This document shows, piece by piece, positions 10,986-21,737 of a stretch of DNA of 64,000 nt (position 1 is the stretch's first letter; the number at the start of each line of letters is the position of its first letter). The stretch is from the NCBI GenBank assembly GCA_963576565.1, contig OY755045.1, positions 43,356,409-43,420,408 on the forward strand, read 5' to 3'. A program made the position numbers and the translations under genes. The notes under the pieces are model-generated. The model was given only the letters and a program-made list of their open reading frames with translations. It was not told the DNA's origin and ran no database searches. This DNA is from Aspidapion aeneum. Taxonomy: Eukaryota; Arthropoda; Insecta; Coleoptera; Brentidae.

Positions 10986-11862
10986 GCCCAGTCATATTAG
11001 GAATTCACCTGGAAATAAATAGGTGCAAGCTGGATTTTTGTATAATTACTCCTTAGGATCCGGGACACATCGCCACATATTGCCAAAATTTTTCTTGAGC
11101 TTCGCTAGATATAAGGCCCCAAATGTTCTAAAAATCAGTTTTTTGTAATTGTCTCAAAACTAATAACATTTTCAAAAAAAGTCAAGAGTGAAAAAATACG
11201 CCAGAACATTCGGTCTATACTATAGAATTAAGAAAAAAAACCTAACCTAACATTTAAAAAAATATATTTTTTTTTATTTAATTTTTTTCCCACTCTGTAG
11301 GTAACTTGTTTTAAAATGATAATACTTTATTATATTAAGCTTGATCCCCACTTGTATCAAACACTATTTACTAAAATTTAGTTTTTGTTTTTTTAAAGTT
11401 AAACAATTTAAAGTAAAGGTTAGGAGAAAGTAGTTAATAGTACCCGAACCACCATTGAGATTTTGAAAATTAAAATTTTATACAATTAGAAACTGCACGA
11501 AACAAAAAAGCGTAACATTAAAAATATTTAACTTTTCGTTAGAAACAGTGTTAAAATACGCGCATATGCGCACACTTTTATTTTATTTGAAATTCCAGCT
11601 TAACAGATATTCAACTAATTTTTATAAAATTTTAGAAAAAATAGGTTTTGACTAAACTGAAATGTGACAGAGGTAGTTACATAACGTTTTAACAAATACT
11701 CGTATTAGTATGCAATTTTCAGTTTTTTATGTCATGGGGCCTTATATCTCGCGAAGCTCAAGGGTAATTTTGGTGGAGAATATGTGGAATAATTCAACAA
11801 AAATCCAGCTTGCACCTATTTTTTTCCAAGTTTCATGGTTTTTTTACCTAATAGGACTGGCC
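10986..11862. mobile_element. Long-TIR MITE of a TA-inserting (mariner-like) family
   Basis: The ends GCCCAGTCATATTAGG and, in reverse, GGCCAGTCCTATTAGG are flanked by TA (10984-10985 and 11863-11864). Imperfect inverted similarity continues for about 130-140 bp on each side, including GGTGCAAGCTGGATTTTTGT and GATATAAGGCCCCA. The left 90 bp match the low-coordinate end of the mariner pseudogene at 6376, so this may be a derivative mobilised by that family. No coding capacity is present. Confidence 0.85.
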
Positions 11863-12319
11863 TACTAGTCGCGGTTTCGTTTCTTGGTTAATAAAATGTA
11901 TCTACTTCAAACATTAATGTGTCATTCTTTAAATAATTTTTTTTATGAATTTGAAATTATACTTAACTCAATCTGTCGGACTTGTGTGTTAACCCACTGG
12001 GTTTTAACAACACGAACAATTGAAAGTATCCGGAACAAGCAAAAATTGCCTAAATAACCCGAAACAAAGCAAAATCACTTTGTTTGAAACTCATAAACAA
12101 TGATTGATTATAAATAAAATTTCGGACTTCCATTGCCTTTATTAATTTTAAAGAGGACGTTTCGGTTAGTAAGCATCTCTAACCGTTTTCAAGTGTAGTG
12201 TACTTATACTACTTGGTGTGCAGTCATGTGGTGACGGCCCGCCCCCTTTTTAATCCTAAGGAGTGGTTTCCATATGTTTGGTATGTCCGTGCTTGGTTGA
12301 CTGAAAACTTATTTATTCT

Positions 12320-13370
12320 GTATTATAAACGCAGCTTCAATAAACTTTCGTTTTCGCCGATGCGCCTCCTTATGCAAAACTTTAGCTTCTGAACACTAAA
12401 TCCTATGATCATTTGACCATGGATCATTTGGAATTTTTCAATATTCCCTAATTGGGTACTTTTTAGATGTTCATTTACTCTAACCTGAAGATGGCGTTTC
12501 GTTTCACTTATATATGATTTACCACACTCACACGGGATCATCATCATAAGGAATCTATTTACCAAAGATTCCTTATTATTTGAGGGATTTTCGTGTTTTG
12601 TTCTAGTTACAAAACTCCTTGTCGTATTTCCCGATGAAAATACTGTTTTCATATTATAGTGCTTGGCTATTCGTCTTATGTTTTCTGAAATCCCATGAAC
12701 ATATGGAATGTTAATAACGCCCAACGGATTACTATTTTAAGAATTTGCTACATTTGGTTTGTTTTTAATTTTAGAGATCGTTGAGTTTTTTAATTTCTCG
12801 GTAAGTCCTTTTTAATGTTGTTAATTTCTGTGGTTAATTCTTCATTATTATTACAACTATTTACGGCTCTTAAATACAAACTTCTTATAACTCCTTGTTT
12901 TGTGGCAACAGAATGACTAGACTTAAAAGTTAGGCACTGTCCTGTATGTGTAAGTTTTCTATGTACAGTGGAGAATTCTGTAGTTCGTCATCATTTTCCG
13001 GTTATATAATAAATGTATCATCTAGGTATCGTAGCCATAGTTTTGGTTTGACTCTTGCTGTGTTGATCGCATGGTCCTCGAACCACTCCATGTAGATGTT
13101 TGCTACCATTGGCGAAAGAGACGAACCCATTGGAAGTCCATCATTTTGCGTGTAAAACTTATCTTTGACTTGACTCCACCAATAGCCTTGCTCTCTCGGG
13201 AAGTGTATCATCAGTTTGTAATCTGTTTTTAATGATACTGAGTGACTCATTTATTGGCACGTTGGTGTAAAGACTTTCTACATCAAAACTTACAAATCTA
13301 TCGTCGGAAGCGAAACTAACCGAAACAAAGCAGAACCACCCATAAATAACCAAAACAACGCTCAATCAAC
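12320..13370 (-). pseudogene. Penelope-like element: RT and GIY-YIG endonuclease remnants
   Basis: Read on the minus strand, the RT part comes first (13370-13002): FVSFDVESLYTNVPINES, then DGLPMGSSLSPMVANIYME, then the catalytic WLRYLDDTFII. A gap follows with no clean frame. Then 12724-12323 gives IPYVHGISENIRRIAKHYN and a GIY-YIG-like nuclease segment with IPCECGKSYISETKRHLQVR. This RT-then-GIY-YIG order is diagnostic of Penelope-like elements. Two frames overlap around 13159-13250, showing a frameshift. The 12140-12200 segment with CGTTTCGG is probably the element's 3' flank. The element is degraded and non-autonomous. I saw no hammerhead motif in its flanks. Confidence 0.88.
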
Positions 13371-13559
13371 GAAAGCTAACCAAAACGAGGTATAAATGAT
13401 GCCTTAAGTCAAGCTTCAAGTTGTCTAGATTTTGGAATTTGTCGACATGAAGAAATCAGTACACAACCCTCTTACAGAAACTATTTATACTGCATTATCA
13501 AAGAACAATGCCCGCAGGTAATATTGTCGTCCTCTTGGTAGTTCTTTGAGAAACAAAAT

Positions 13560-14260
13560 CTACCGTCTGGAGGTACGACCGACCCAAAGGTAACCCATAA
13601 AATAAAGTTCATTTGGTCCCTGCGTGTATTGTCTCTATTATTTCGCGTACTAATTGTTCGAGAACGATACCATCCAATGTTTTGTGAAAGTACATGCAGC
13701 CCAGAAATTTTGTTTCCTTAAATTTTTGCATTATCGCCCCATGGACTCATAGTTTCTACACAGAAGGGAATGAAAACGTATCCTCTTGCTTCTAACTCCT
13801 TATAGATATTTATTCCGCATGGTTATTTCTTCGCCACGGGCACCCTTGGAAGCTTTCTTGGATGTTTTAGATAAATATTAAAGAGCAAGAGTGTCTCTGC
13901 AAGTGGCATCCCAAATCAAGGCGTTACCTTCAGACCAAATGAGGTAACTCCATCAAAGCGTTTTCCATCTTCTCGACATAAACCTAGAGGTTCTAAAATT
14001 GATGGAAAACTAGCATATACCAAAGCTTTTCTGATGGTATTGTTGAGTAGACCGTAGCAAGACAAAAGACCTGCAATTTTAATGCAACTTAAGGTATCGA
14101 GCCTATGAGTCTCACACAAAGGCCTACCCAATCTTAAAGAGACAGACATTCTGAAAGTGGAATCTAGAAGGTACATAAGTGCTAAGGAAGGTATTGCATG
14201 TAACCAAGCATTACTTTCTCGTTCTTGGAGATTTTTTTTCCTGCCCAGCAGACCATTTTT
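13560..14260 (-). pseudogene. Restriction-like endonuclease domain of an RT element (remnant)
   Basis: The minus-strand reading shows ESNAWLHAIPSLALMYLLDS, MSVSLRLGRPLCETH, LSCIKIAG, LCREDGKRFDG, then in a shifted frame ALIWDATCRDTLA, then EARGYVFIPFCVETMSPWG. This block order matches a common C-terminal module of retroelement polyproteins. Its KRPDG and WDxTCxDT motifs look like a PD-(D/E)XK nuclease. Here the PDG is FDG, so one catalytic acid context is altered. Frame breaks occur at about 13916 and after. I cannot assign a clade. It lies just 5' of the Penelope-like fragment in the same orientation but is probably a separate insertion. Confidence 0.6.
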
Positions 14261-14269
14261 TTTTGTTTT

Positions 14270-14460
14270 ATACGACCTTAAACCTACATGGTCTTTATGT
14301 CCTTTGTCTTGATAAGGGCCGACAAATCTTCGTTATGCTCCCTTCTTGGCCATTTTTTGCCATATTCGTTTCTGAGTATCTCTATAGGACCTTAAACCTA
14401 CAGGAGCTTCACGTCCTTTGTCTTCAACAGCGGCAAGTTCTTGTAAAAGCTCCAAAGTAA
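14270..14460. repeat. Diverged tandem duplication, about 118-bp period
   Basis: ACCTTAAACCTACATGGTCT (14276) and ACCTTAAACCTACAGGAGCT (14390) start two similar stretches, each continuing into GTCCTTTGTCTT. No function is apparent. Confidence 0.55.
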
Positions 14461-15479
14461 TCCTCAACAAACAACAACTTGATCTTTTTGCAAAAAGATT
14501 TCTTACCTAGAGTATAACTTCGCTGATTTTAAAAGTTCTTAGCAAAAAAATATAAAAAACTGGGAGGTAAATTAATTTTGCGGTTCAATATCGCGACCTG
14601 ATCCTTATAAATAAATAAATGCCCCATAAGAAGTCACTTGATCTAGACGTAGATAACGCTATATGTTGACTTCGTGTGTGGCAACAACTTGCTAAGGATT
14701 AAGTACTTTCTGAATTTAAGCTCCTCACAGGATTGTGTTTTTTAGAGCATTTTTTTAAGCCGTGAATTAAATGTGTCTCTTTAAAAATATTTACTTAATT
14801 TTTTTCACTGTGCTATATTTTGGTGTTAATACCAATAGACCTGCTTAGCTTATTACCTATACGAAAGATATACAGAGTGTAATATAAATAATGCACCACA
14901 TTTTAAGGGATGTTGAAGAAGGTTGAAAGTGGACAAACAATTCAAATAACTTTATGTCAAGTGTTTTCTTTCTACAAGTTATAGCATTTTTTAAGTTTGA
15001 CAACGTCATATAATTTTGCGATCCATCATAATCAAAAAATGTTCTATTAACTTACCATTTCTCAATTTTTTATGATTTTTTTTTTACCTTTGGCCCAAAA
15101 ATAAGGGAATGATAGTAACAACCGTAACGACTCAAACATAATGATTAAAATCAAAACAAGACAAATAACTCAAAATCAATAATAAAGCGTTAAATAAAAT
15201 TTCAGTTAATGTTATTTCGAATAATATTTAAAAACCGCTCCATATGGGGTTAAAAACAGCACAGGTACCATCGCTGAAAGTAAATATTTTGAGCATCTCC
15301 AGTGTTCGTATGACATAAAATACAACATTCATACATGTCTAATTTTTTCCAATTTGAAACTTCTCCATATAAAATTTTTGGCAGATAAGAAAATCACATA
15401 TAGATTTTAGAAAAACTTTTACAGATAAATGAAATAATTGGCTGTTTTGACTGGTGATTATGTAGGTATGAGAACAAAC
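14461..15479. other. No gene recognised
   Basis: AT-rich sequence with no open frame over 60 codons that resembles a protein, and no inverted repeat that I could delimit. Confidence 0.45.
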
Positions 15480-15830
15480 AGAATTACCAATTAAGCGAAA
15501 AACTGTTTTTTTAAAGTTTCACATTTTCTGTGATACAAAGCTAGGCATGTTATACATGGATGAAAAACTCTTTTTATGCGCTATCTAACAACGTACAAAT
15601 CCAATATGGCGGCCGTAAGAAATAACAAAGTTTGGCTAGGGTTTCAAAAAAAAGGCCTAGAAAAAATTTGTTAATGTCATTCGATTGCCAGTAGTTGGTT
15701 AACAAAACTACGAAACTATTTTGAAAACCTTGTAGCTAATTATAATTTTTTTCCAGCATTTGATTGGACTTGGAATATGGGCTGCTTCCCCATGTAGTTA
15801 CTTTTAGCTGAGACATCATACATACCGTTA
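15480..15830. repeat. Dispersed repeat family F, copy 1
   Basis: This matches 27175-27625 in the same orientation. Shared landmarks in order are AAGCGAAAAACWGTTTTTT, AAAAAATTTGTTAAYGTCAT, CATTCGATTG, and the end CCCCATGTAGTTACYTTTA. Divergence is considerable. No TIR or coding region is seen. Confidence 0.7.
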
Positions 15831-16000
15831 CACCCATGCAGGAGATTCTGTACAACCAATTTTTTCCCTATACCCCTACCGTATCGAGTATCGAGTTTAA
15901 ATACCTTGGGCGTTGAGTGCCCTATTTAAACTTTCCAAACAACTTGAATATATTTGAACTGTCAAAGAGAATTACTCACGTCTCTAGTAAAACAACTGTA

Positions 16001-16598
16001 AATACTCTGCCAATATATGGGCCCCTAAGCTCACACTAGGTTCATATAGTTATAGCGTACGTGTGAACTGATATAACTAAAAACTAAAATAAATTTTATT
16101 CAACCCCAGACTAAGTTACCTTTCGTTTAATACCACACAAGCCATGTTTTGACAAACTCAAATTTTTGAAATCTACCCCCACCCTTAAAAAAATAAAAAC
16201 TAAAATATATTTTGTTTAACTCCGGACTCAATTACCTTTCGTTTGATATCACACACGCTATATTTTCACATAAACTCTAATTTTTAAAATCTACCCCCAC
16301 CCTTTTATTTGGCTTGTGTTCGGTGGATTTTGTTCATTTTTAAATGGGACCATCTCGACACAAGACCCAGCCTAGGTACCAAATTTCATTGAAATCGGGC
16401 AAGCGGTTTTTGAGTTATGCGCGTTGGTCGTTACAGACAGACATACAGACAGACAGACGGCGCAACAAAAAAGTTTCAAAATCATCTGAAACGCAAAGAT
16501 ATATAAAAAATTTTGAAATCGGGGCAACTTTTTTTTCCTCGAAAAAATTAGGATCACCATAGCTCATACTACTATAGTATAGTATATGTGTGAGCTAA
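16001..16598 (-). repeat. Dispersed repeat family A, copy 1 (inverted)
   Basis: This is the reverse complement of the repeat at 18732-19485. It runs from AATACTCTGCCAATATATGG to TGTGTGAGCTAA and contains two of the roughly 115-bp internal subrepeats (CTACCCCCACCCTT). It also has the ATGCGCGTTGGTCGTTACAG module followed by (ACAG)n. Facing copy 2 across 2.1 kb, it could be one arm of a larger inverted structure. Confidence 0.85.
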
Positions 16599-17859
16599 AA
16601 TATATCGAGAGCCTTTACTTATAACCAGAATAGAAATAGACACATTCCAGTGTGCAAAACCTTGTAAAATTAACATTGCATTAACAGATTTTTGTTACTT
16701 TGTTACGCAACCATCATATATAGCAATGTTACATCAACTGCACGTTAAATGTCTCCCCTCTGTTATGTAACATCGTAACAATTCAATTTTGTAATATTAT
16801 ATGCAACCACCGTGTAACTTTTATTGTTACATAGAAATGGTTTTCTTACATAGTTACATTCTTTTAACAATCAAGTGACATACGTTTTGTTACTTTGTAT
16901 GACTACCAACTATACTGCATTGTTAGGATAAGAGGTCATCAAAAAATCTGGTATTAGCTACCCAGATAAAACAAGGACATCTTATGGAAAGAAAAAGATC
17001 TCGTTCCATATCTATTTCCAAAAATTACAAAATCTAAAATATTCCAGACCTAACTGATTCCCTATACTACCAAAAAGATGTTGACTATACTTTACAATCT
17101 AGTGCCAACAACAAAAATCTTGTTTTAATTTTGTAATGTAACACAGAACTAAAACATTGTGCTTTACATCTTGCTCTCAACAAGATGTTTTAATAACGCA
17201 ACACAATTTACAACGAGGCAATGTAAGAGATAATACCACTTGCTACACGTTACTCTCACACAAAGTGAATGATTCACGTAAGCAACTTTACAACGATATC
17301 ATGCACACTGGTTTGTTACAATATACACCGAACCGAACCGAACCGAACCAGGTAATGTTTGAGATTGTTAATTTTTGGTTCTCAAACCACGTGAGTGATT
17401 ACCGTAACACAATTTACAACGTGGCAATGAAACGAAAGTTAATTAATGTTACGTATCATGCACACTGGGATATTTCAAAAATATATTTTATTAATAATTC
17501 CAGTGTTGGTGGCCCATTAATATCACTCGTTCATTGCTAAATCCGAAAACTTTCAATCCTTTAATGCGCAGTTAATGCCTCATTATACGTGCCAAACAAG
17601 AGACACAGAGTTTTAAGGATTTTCTCATCATCATCTTTACACTTTAAAACCGTTAATACCCCCGGTCTGTCATCAGACGCTAAGTGGGCCCCATCAGCCA
17701 GCTTAAGAATTTTATGAGTTTTATTAGAAGAAAGAGATATTAGGTATAACTGCTTAATATGTATTATGTGTATTTAGGAGCCGTAGGCGCTTACTTTAAG
17801 TATGTACGATTTTCCTAAAGCAATGTTATTGTAAAAAAAAATTCAATAAAAAAATATAC
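16599..17859. other. No gene; TGTTAC-rich spacer
   Basis: The segment is rich in TGTTACA/GTAACA words (16640-17500) and has a short (CCGAA)4 run at 17326-17350. The 127-codon plus-strand frame at 17157-17540 has no recognisable domain and is attributed to repeat sequence. Confidence 0.45.
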
Positions 17860-18590
17860 AATCTGGGGGCACCGCAGTTTTCTTAAAACATTTCAGCCCA
17901 TAGATCATAGTAGATCTTCATAGAGTTAACAACCCCTCCTTTAATGGACTTCCATAAATTAGTAAAGTAGTTACGAAATTTCACAAAACCTTGAAATGTA
18001 CTTCCAGACATGCTACAAAAAACCTCAAAATTCTAATTTACTCCACTCCCCTATACATGTAAAGTTATGTAAAAGTAACATTGCCCACTTCCAGAAACGC
18101 TAGAGAGATGAGTTTTGGAAGACGGATACGAAATTTCCAAAAACGTCGAAATTGCCAGTCACTCATGTATAGATCATCAAAATTCTACTGTACTTCCAGA
18201 CATGCTACAAAACTGAAATTTGGCAGACTGATGGAAATTATGACCAAACCCTTGGAAAAAATCAAAAAACACCAAGATTTTAATTTACTTCCCTCCCCTA
18301 TAAATGTAAAGTTATGTAAAAGTAATATTGCCGACTTCTAGAAACGCTAAAGAGCTGAGCTTTGAAAGGCTGATAGGAACTATGATACAACCATGGGAAA
18401 AAATAAAAAACCTCAAACAAACAAAATGTCGCATATTATGCTACATTAATCCAAATCCTTTAAAAAAGGAGTCAAATTATAACAAAAACATTTCATGTAA
18501 AAAAAGCCAAGTACGCGAAAATGGTAATCCGTAAAAATAATTGAGATAAAAGTAAACCACGTTCTCCAATACAAATTTCAAAATGAAAGA
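17860..18590 (+). repeat. Dispersed repeat family B, copy 1, with internal tandem units
   Basis: This starts ATCTGGGGGCACCGCAG and ends near GTAAAAAAAGCCAAGTACGC, as does copy 2 at 20903-21737. It carries degenerate internal units of about 130-250 bp, each with CCCACTTCCAGAAACGCTAG and CCCTATACATGTAAAGTTAT. The units give recurrent short peptides of the MPTSRNA type in several frames, which look like by-products of the repeat and not a gene. Confidence 0.75.
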
Positions 18591-18731
18591 TTCTTACTAG
18601 TTTCGAAATGTTTTTCTAAAAGTTTTAACAAAATTGAAACATCTGCAATAATAACAAAGATATGACCGATTTTTAGAACACCGAATTTTAGCTCCAAAAC
18701 TACAAGGGCTGGAAAAAAAACCTTTGTCATA

Positions 18732-18898
18732 TTAGCTCACACATATACTATACTATAGTAGTGTGAGCTATGGTGATCCTAATTTTTTCGAGAAAAAAAA
18801 AGTTGCTCCGATTTCAAAAATTTTTATATATCTTTGCGTTTCAGATGATTTTGAAACCTTTTTGTTGCGCCGTATGTCTGTCTGTCTGTCTGTATGTA

Positions 18899-18929
<31 letters not shown>

Positions 18930-19485
18930 GTGTCTGTCTGTAACGACCAACGCGCATAACTCAAAAACCGCTTGGCCGATTTTAATGAAATTTGGTACCA
19001 AGGCTGGGTCTTGGGTCGAGATGGTCCCACTTAAAAATGAACAAAATCCACCGAACACAAACCAAATAAAAGGGTGGGGGTAGATTTCAAAAATTAGAGT
19101 TTATGTGAAAATATGGCATGTGTGATATTAAACGAAAGGTAATTGAGTCTGCAGTTAAACAAAATACATTTTAATTTATTTAAAAAAAAGGGTGGGGGTA
19201 TATTTTAAAAATTAGAGTTTAAGCGTGTGTGATATCAAACGAAAGGTAATTGAATCCGGACTTTAACAAAATACATTTTAGTTTTTGTTTTTTTTGTAAG
19301 GGTGGGGGTAGATTTCAAAAATTTGAGTTTAAGTCAAAACATGGCTTGTGTGGTATCAAACAAAAGGTAATTTAGTCTGGAGTTGAATAAAATATATTTC
19401 AGTTTTTAGTTATATTAGCTCACACGTACACTATAACTATAGTACCTAGTGTGAGCTTAGGGGCCCATATATTGGCAGAGTATTT
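18732..19485 (+). repeat. Dispersed repeat family A, copy 2 (most complete)
   Basis: Layout: a palindromic end AGCTCACAC...GTGTGAGCT at 18734-18770; a (GTCT)n tract at 18871-18952; the module GTAACGACCAACGCGCATAA; AAAACCGCTTGGCCGATTTT; three subrepeats of about 115 bp, each starting AAGGGTGGGGGTA (19070, 19187 and 19298); then a second hairpin AGCTCACAC...GTGTGAGCT near 19420-19457 and CCATATATTGGCAGAGTATT. The two end hairpins have nearly the same sequence. The element class is unknown. Confidence 0.85.
18871..18952. repeat. (GTCT)n microsatellite in family A
   Basis: About 20 tetranucleotide units, GTCT with a few GTAT and GTGT variants. Shorter versions lie at the homologous spot in the copies at 16436-16457 and 36357-36378, so the tract is an integral part of the repeat and varies in length. 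Confidence 0.9.
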
Positions 19486-20070
19486 TTTTAGGTCTCGAAA
19501 TTTAAGGACAGTAATGTGAAGTCCCCAGGTCTCTATCTTTTTATAAACGTTTCCCATTTAATACGATCAAAAATGGGACACCCTGTACAGGTTAGGATAT
19601 GTTTGCGATCAGTTTACGAAGATTAAGCTAACATGCTAACATTTTTCCGTTTAAAAAAAATGTTTTTGGTAAAGATTTAAAATAAAAATGTTTTGAAAAA
19701 GTACGTTTAAAAAAAAATCACAACCCGTTACTAGGAAATAAACTGAAAAATATATAAACAGGCAAAGAATGTGGAAAAAATCCAGAAAAAATATGACCAC
19801 CATAAATAAAGACATATTTAAATTACGCGGTCGGGATGGCACTCAAAACAGCATAAATATCTCTATACATGATGGAAATAAAAAACTCAAAAATTCTTTC
19901 TCGAAACATCTGTAGAACATAAAAAATAAAGATGCGCCTCGTCTGTCGCCTTATTGCCACCGAAAGAATTTCGGGAATGTTTGATGTGATGTGTCAGGGT
20001 TGAATTATGTTTTGAAAAAATGATCTAGTTCGTAAAATATAAAAAATAAAGTTAGACCAAAATAAGCTAA
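19486..20070. other. No gene recognised
   Basis: AT-rich. It contains GGGACACCCTGTACAGG (about 19577), a word common at insect transposon ends, but no partner end was delimited. Confidence 0.4.
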
Positions 20071-20212
20071 ATTAGTTTAGTATCCATGAATAGAAACAAA
20101 CATTTTTTCGTGGCTAAGCGGGTATAGAAAAATTTTGTTTTTCTTGTATTTTTCCGTGGGCAGCTAGAAAGCTGTACACCCACGGGGGTCCAAGATCTAA
20201 TAGACACCAATG

Positions 20213-20263
20213 AAGTGTTGACAGTTAACTGTTTCGTCCTTAAGGGACTCCTCAGATCACTGC
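20213..20263 (-). ncRNA. Hammerhead ribozyme motif, family C copy alpha
   Basis: On the minus strand the order is: stem I strand GCAGUGAU; core CUGAGGA; stem II GUCC with loop CUUAA and GGAC; core GAA; stem III ACAG with loop UUAA and CUGU; then C, the predicted cleavage point (between positions 20220 and 20219); then AACACUUC closing stem I. All invariant core bases of a hammerhead (CUGANGA, GAAA, NUH as GUC) are present and stems II and III are fully paired. Stem I has one internal A-A mismatch. Very short stem III with open stem I is the type I topology known from Penelope-like elements and metazoan retrozymes. Activity is inferred. Confidence 0.82.
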
Positions 20264-20710
20264 ATGGTTAATTTGACACCTTTGTAAAGAGAGACGGTAT
20301 ATACATCTCATGTTACGATATTGATAAGAGAAATTATAAATATTGCCTTCAAAGAAGTGGCGACATCTACCAAATACAAAACAAATCAGAGTACAAAAAA
20401 AGGCAGGCAGATGAAACGAAAAACAGTACCATGACCGTGACATAATTTTTCCCTCAGGTCGGGTCAATGCATATTGGATTTTTACTGCTTTCGCGACGTT
20501 TTATATCGAGTCAGCGGAGTATAAGCCAAAAACACTACAAACGTAAAGTTTAGTACCCGTGAATAAAAACAAATATTTTTTCGTGGCTAAGCTAAGAACT
20601 AATTTCCAAACACGCTTCGGTAGATGTCGCCACTTCTTTGAAAAGCACACGGTATCGCCGGTAAAAAGATGAGATGTCTCTCTAGCTTTACAAAGGTGTC
20701 ACATTGACCA

Positions 20711-20762
20711 AGCAGTATTCTGAGGAGTCCTTTAAAGACGAAACAGTTAACTGTCAACACTT
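20711..20762 (+). ncRNA. Hammerhead ribozyme motif, family C copy beta
   Basis: This has the same architecture on the plus strand: core CTGAGGA at 20720-20726, stem II GTCC/AGAC around loop TTTAA (one C-A mismatch), GAAA at 20740-20743, stem III ACAG-TTAA-CTGT, and GUC at 20753-20755 with predicted cleavage after 20755. Stem I AGTATT/AACACT pairs except for one A-C. Compared with copy alpha, the core is unchanged while mismatches fall in the stems. Confidence 0.78.
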
Positions 20763-20902
20763 AATAGGTGTCCATTAGATGTTGGACCGCTGTGGGTGTC
20801 CAGCTGCCCACGAACGAATACAAGAGAAACAAAATCTTTCTATACCCGCTTAGTCACGAAAAAATGTTTTTTGAAGCTAAATTATTTTACCTACTACCAA
20901 CA

Positions 20903-21737
20903 AATCTGGGGGCACGGCAGTCCCCCGTCAAGTTTACGCACACTGCTGAATGAGCTACAAACTTTGCACAGTCCCTCCAAGTTTCATGGACTTTCATAAA
21001 ACAGTAAAAGAGTTTTAAAAAACGTTAAATTTGCCACTGACTCGTTCACTCACATGTATAGATCGTCAAAATTCTACTGTTCTTCCAGACATGCTAAAAA
21101 CCCTTGAAAAAAATTTAAAAAAAACCCAAATGTTTTATTTAGTCCCCTCCCCTATACATGTAAAGTAATGTAAAAGTTACATTGCCCACTTCCAGAAACG
21201 CTAGAGGGCTGAGTTTTGCTAGACTGATAGAAACTGTAATAAAACTAGAGAAAAAAATTAAAAAACATCATAATTTTAATTTACTTCCCTCCCCGATACA
21301 TGTAAAGTTCTGTAACAGAAACATTGCCCACTTCCAGAAACGCTGGAGAGCTGAGCTTTGTGTGATAAAACTATAGGAAAAAAAACCCAAAATTTTAATT
21401 TACTTCCTCCCTATATGTGTTAAGTTATGTAAAACTTTTATTGTCTATGCACTTCCAGAAATGGTAAAAAGCTGGGATTTGGCAAACTAAAATAAATTAT
21501 AGTTCTCTAAACAACTCTAAATCCCCTCCCCCCAAGCACAAATTAATGGAAATAAAAATTTATTAATTTCAAAAGAAAAATTAAAAAAAGGAAAAGCTAT
21601 CGGAATAAGGCATTGAAGAAGTGAAATTTTTAACAAAAACATTTCATGTAAAAAAAGCCAAGTACGCGAAATATTTCGTAAAAATAATCAAGACAAAAGT
21701 ATAGCCAAGTTACCCAATATACATTTCAAAATAATTT
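20903..21737 (+). repeat. Dispersed repeat family B, copy 2
   Basis: This is a direct-orientation paralogue of 17860-18590, with the same start (AATCTGGGGGCAC), at least three internal units containing CCACTTCCAGAAACGCTAGA or variants, and the same end (GTAAAAAAAGCCAAGTACGC). It directly follows the family C pair. Confidence 0.75.

Larger units (their letters stand above)
20076..20886. repeat. Family C inverted pair carrying hammerhead motifs
   Basis: The arm at about 20077-20365 is repeated in reverse at about 20600-20880: TTTTTTCGTGGCTAAGC, CCGTGGGCAGCT, TGTTGACAGTTAACTG, AGGACTCCTC and AAGAAGTGGCGACATCTACC all recur in inverse order. A second direct copy of the terminus (TTTAGTACCCGTGAATAAAA) begins at 20548, so two elements in opposite orientation may abut. 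Each arm holds one hammerhead ribozyme motif (listed separately). No protein is encoded. Relatives lie at 58081-58598 and 58640-58835. Confidence 0.85.

Noticed and set aside
12150..12330. Hammerhead motif in the Penelope-like 3' flank
   Set aside because: I looked for CUGANGA...GAAA on both strands and did not find the core.
18763..19083. Frame with repeated SVCLSVC
   Set aside because: It follows the (GTCT)n tract of family A. The same peptide appears on the opposite strand as TDRQTDRQ, as expected for a microsatellite.
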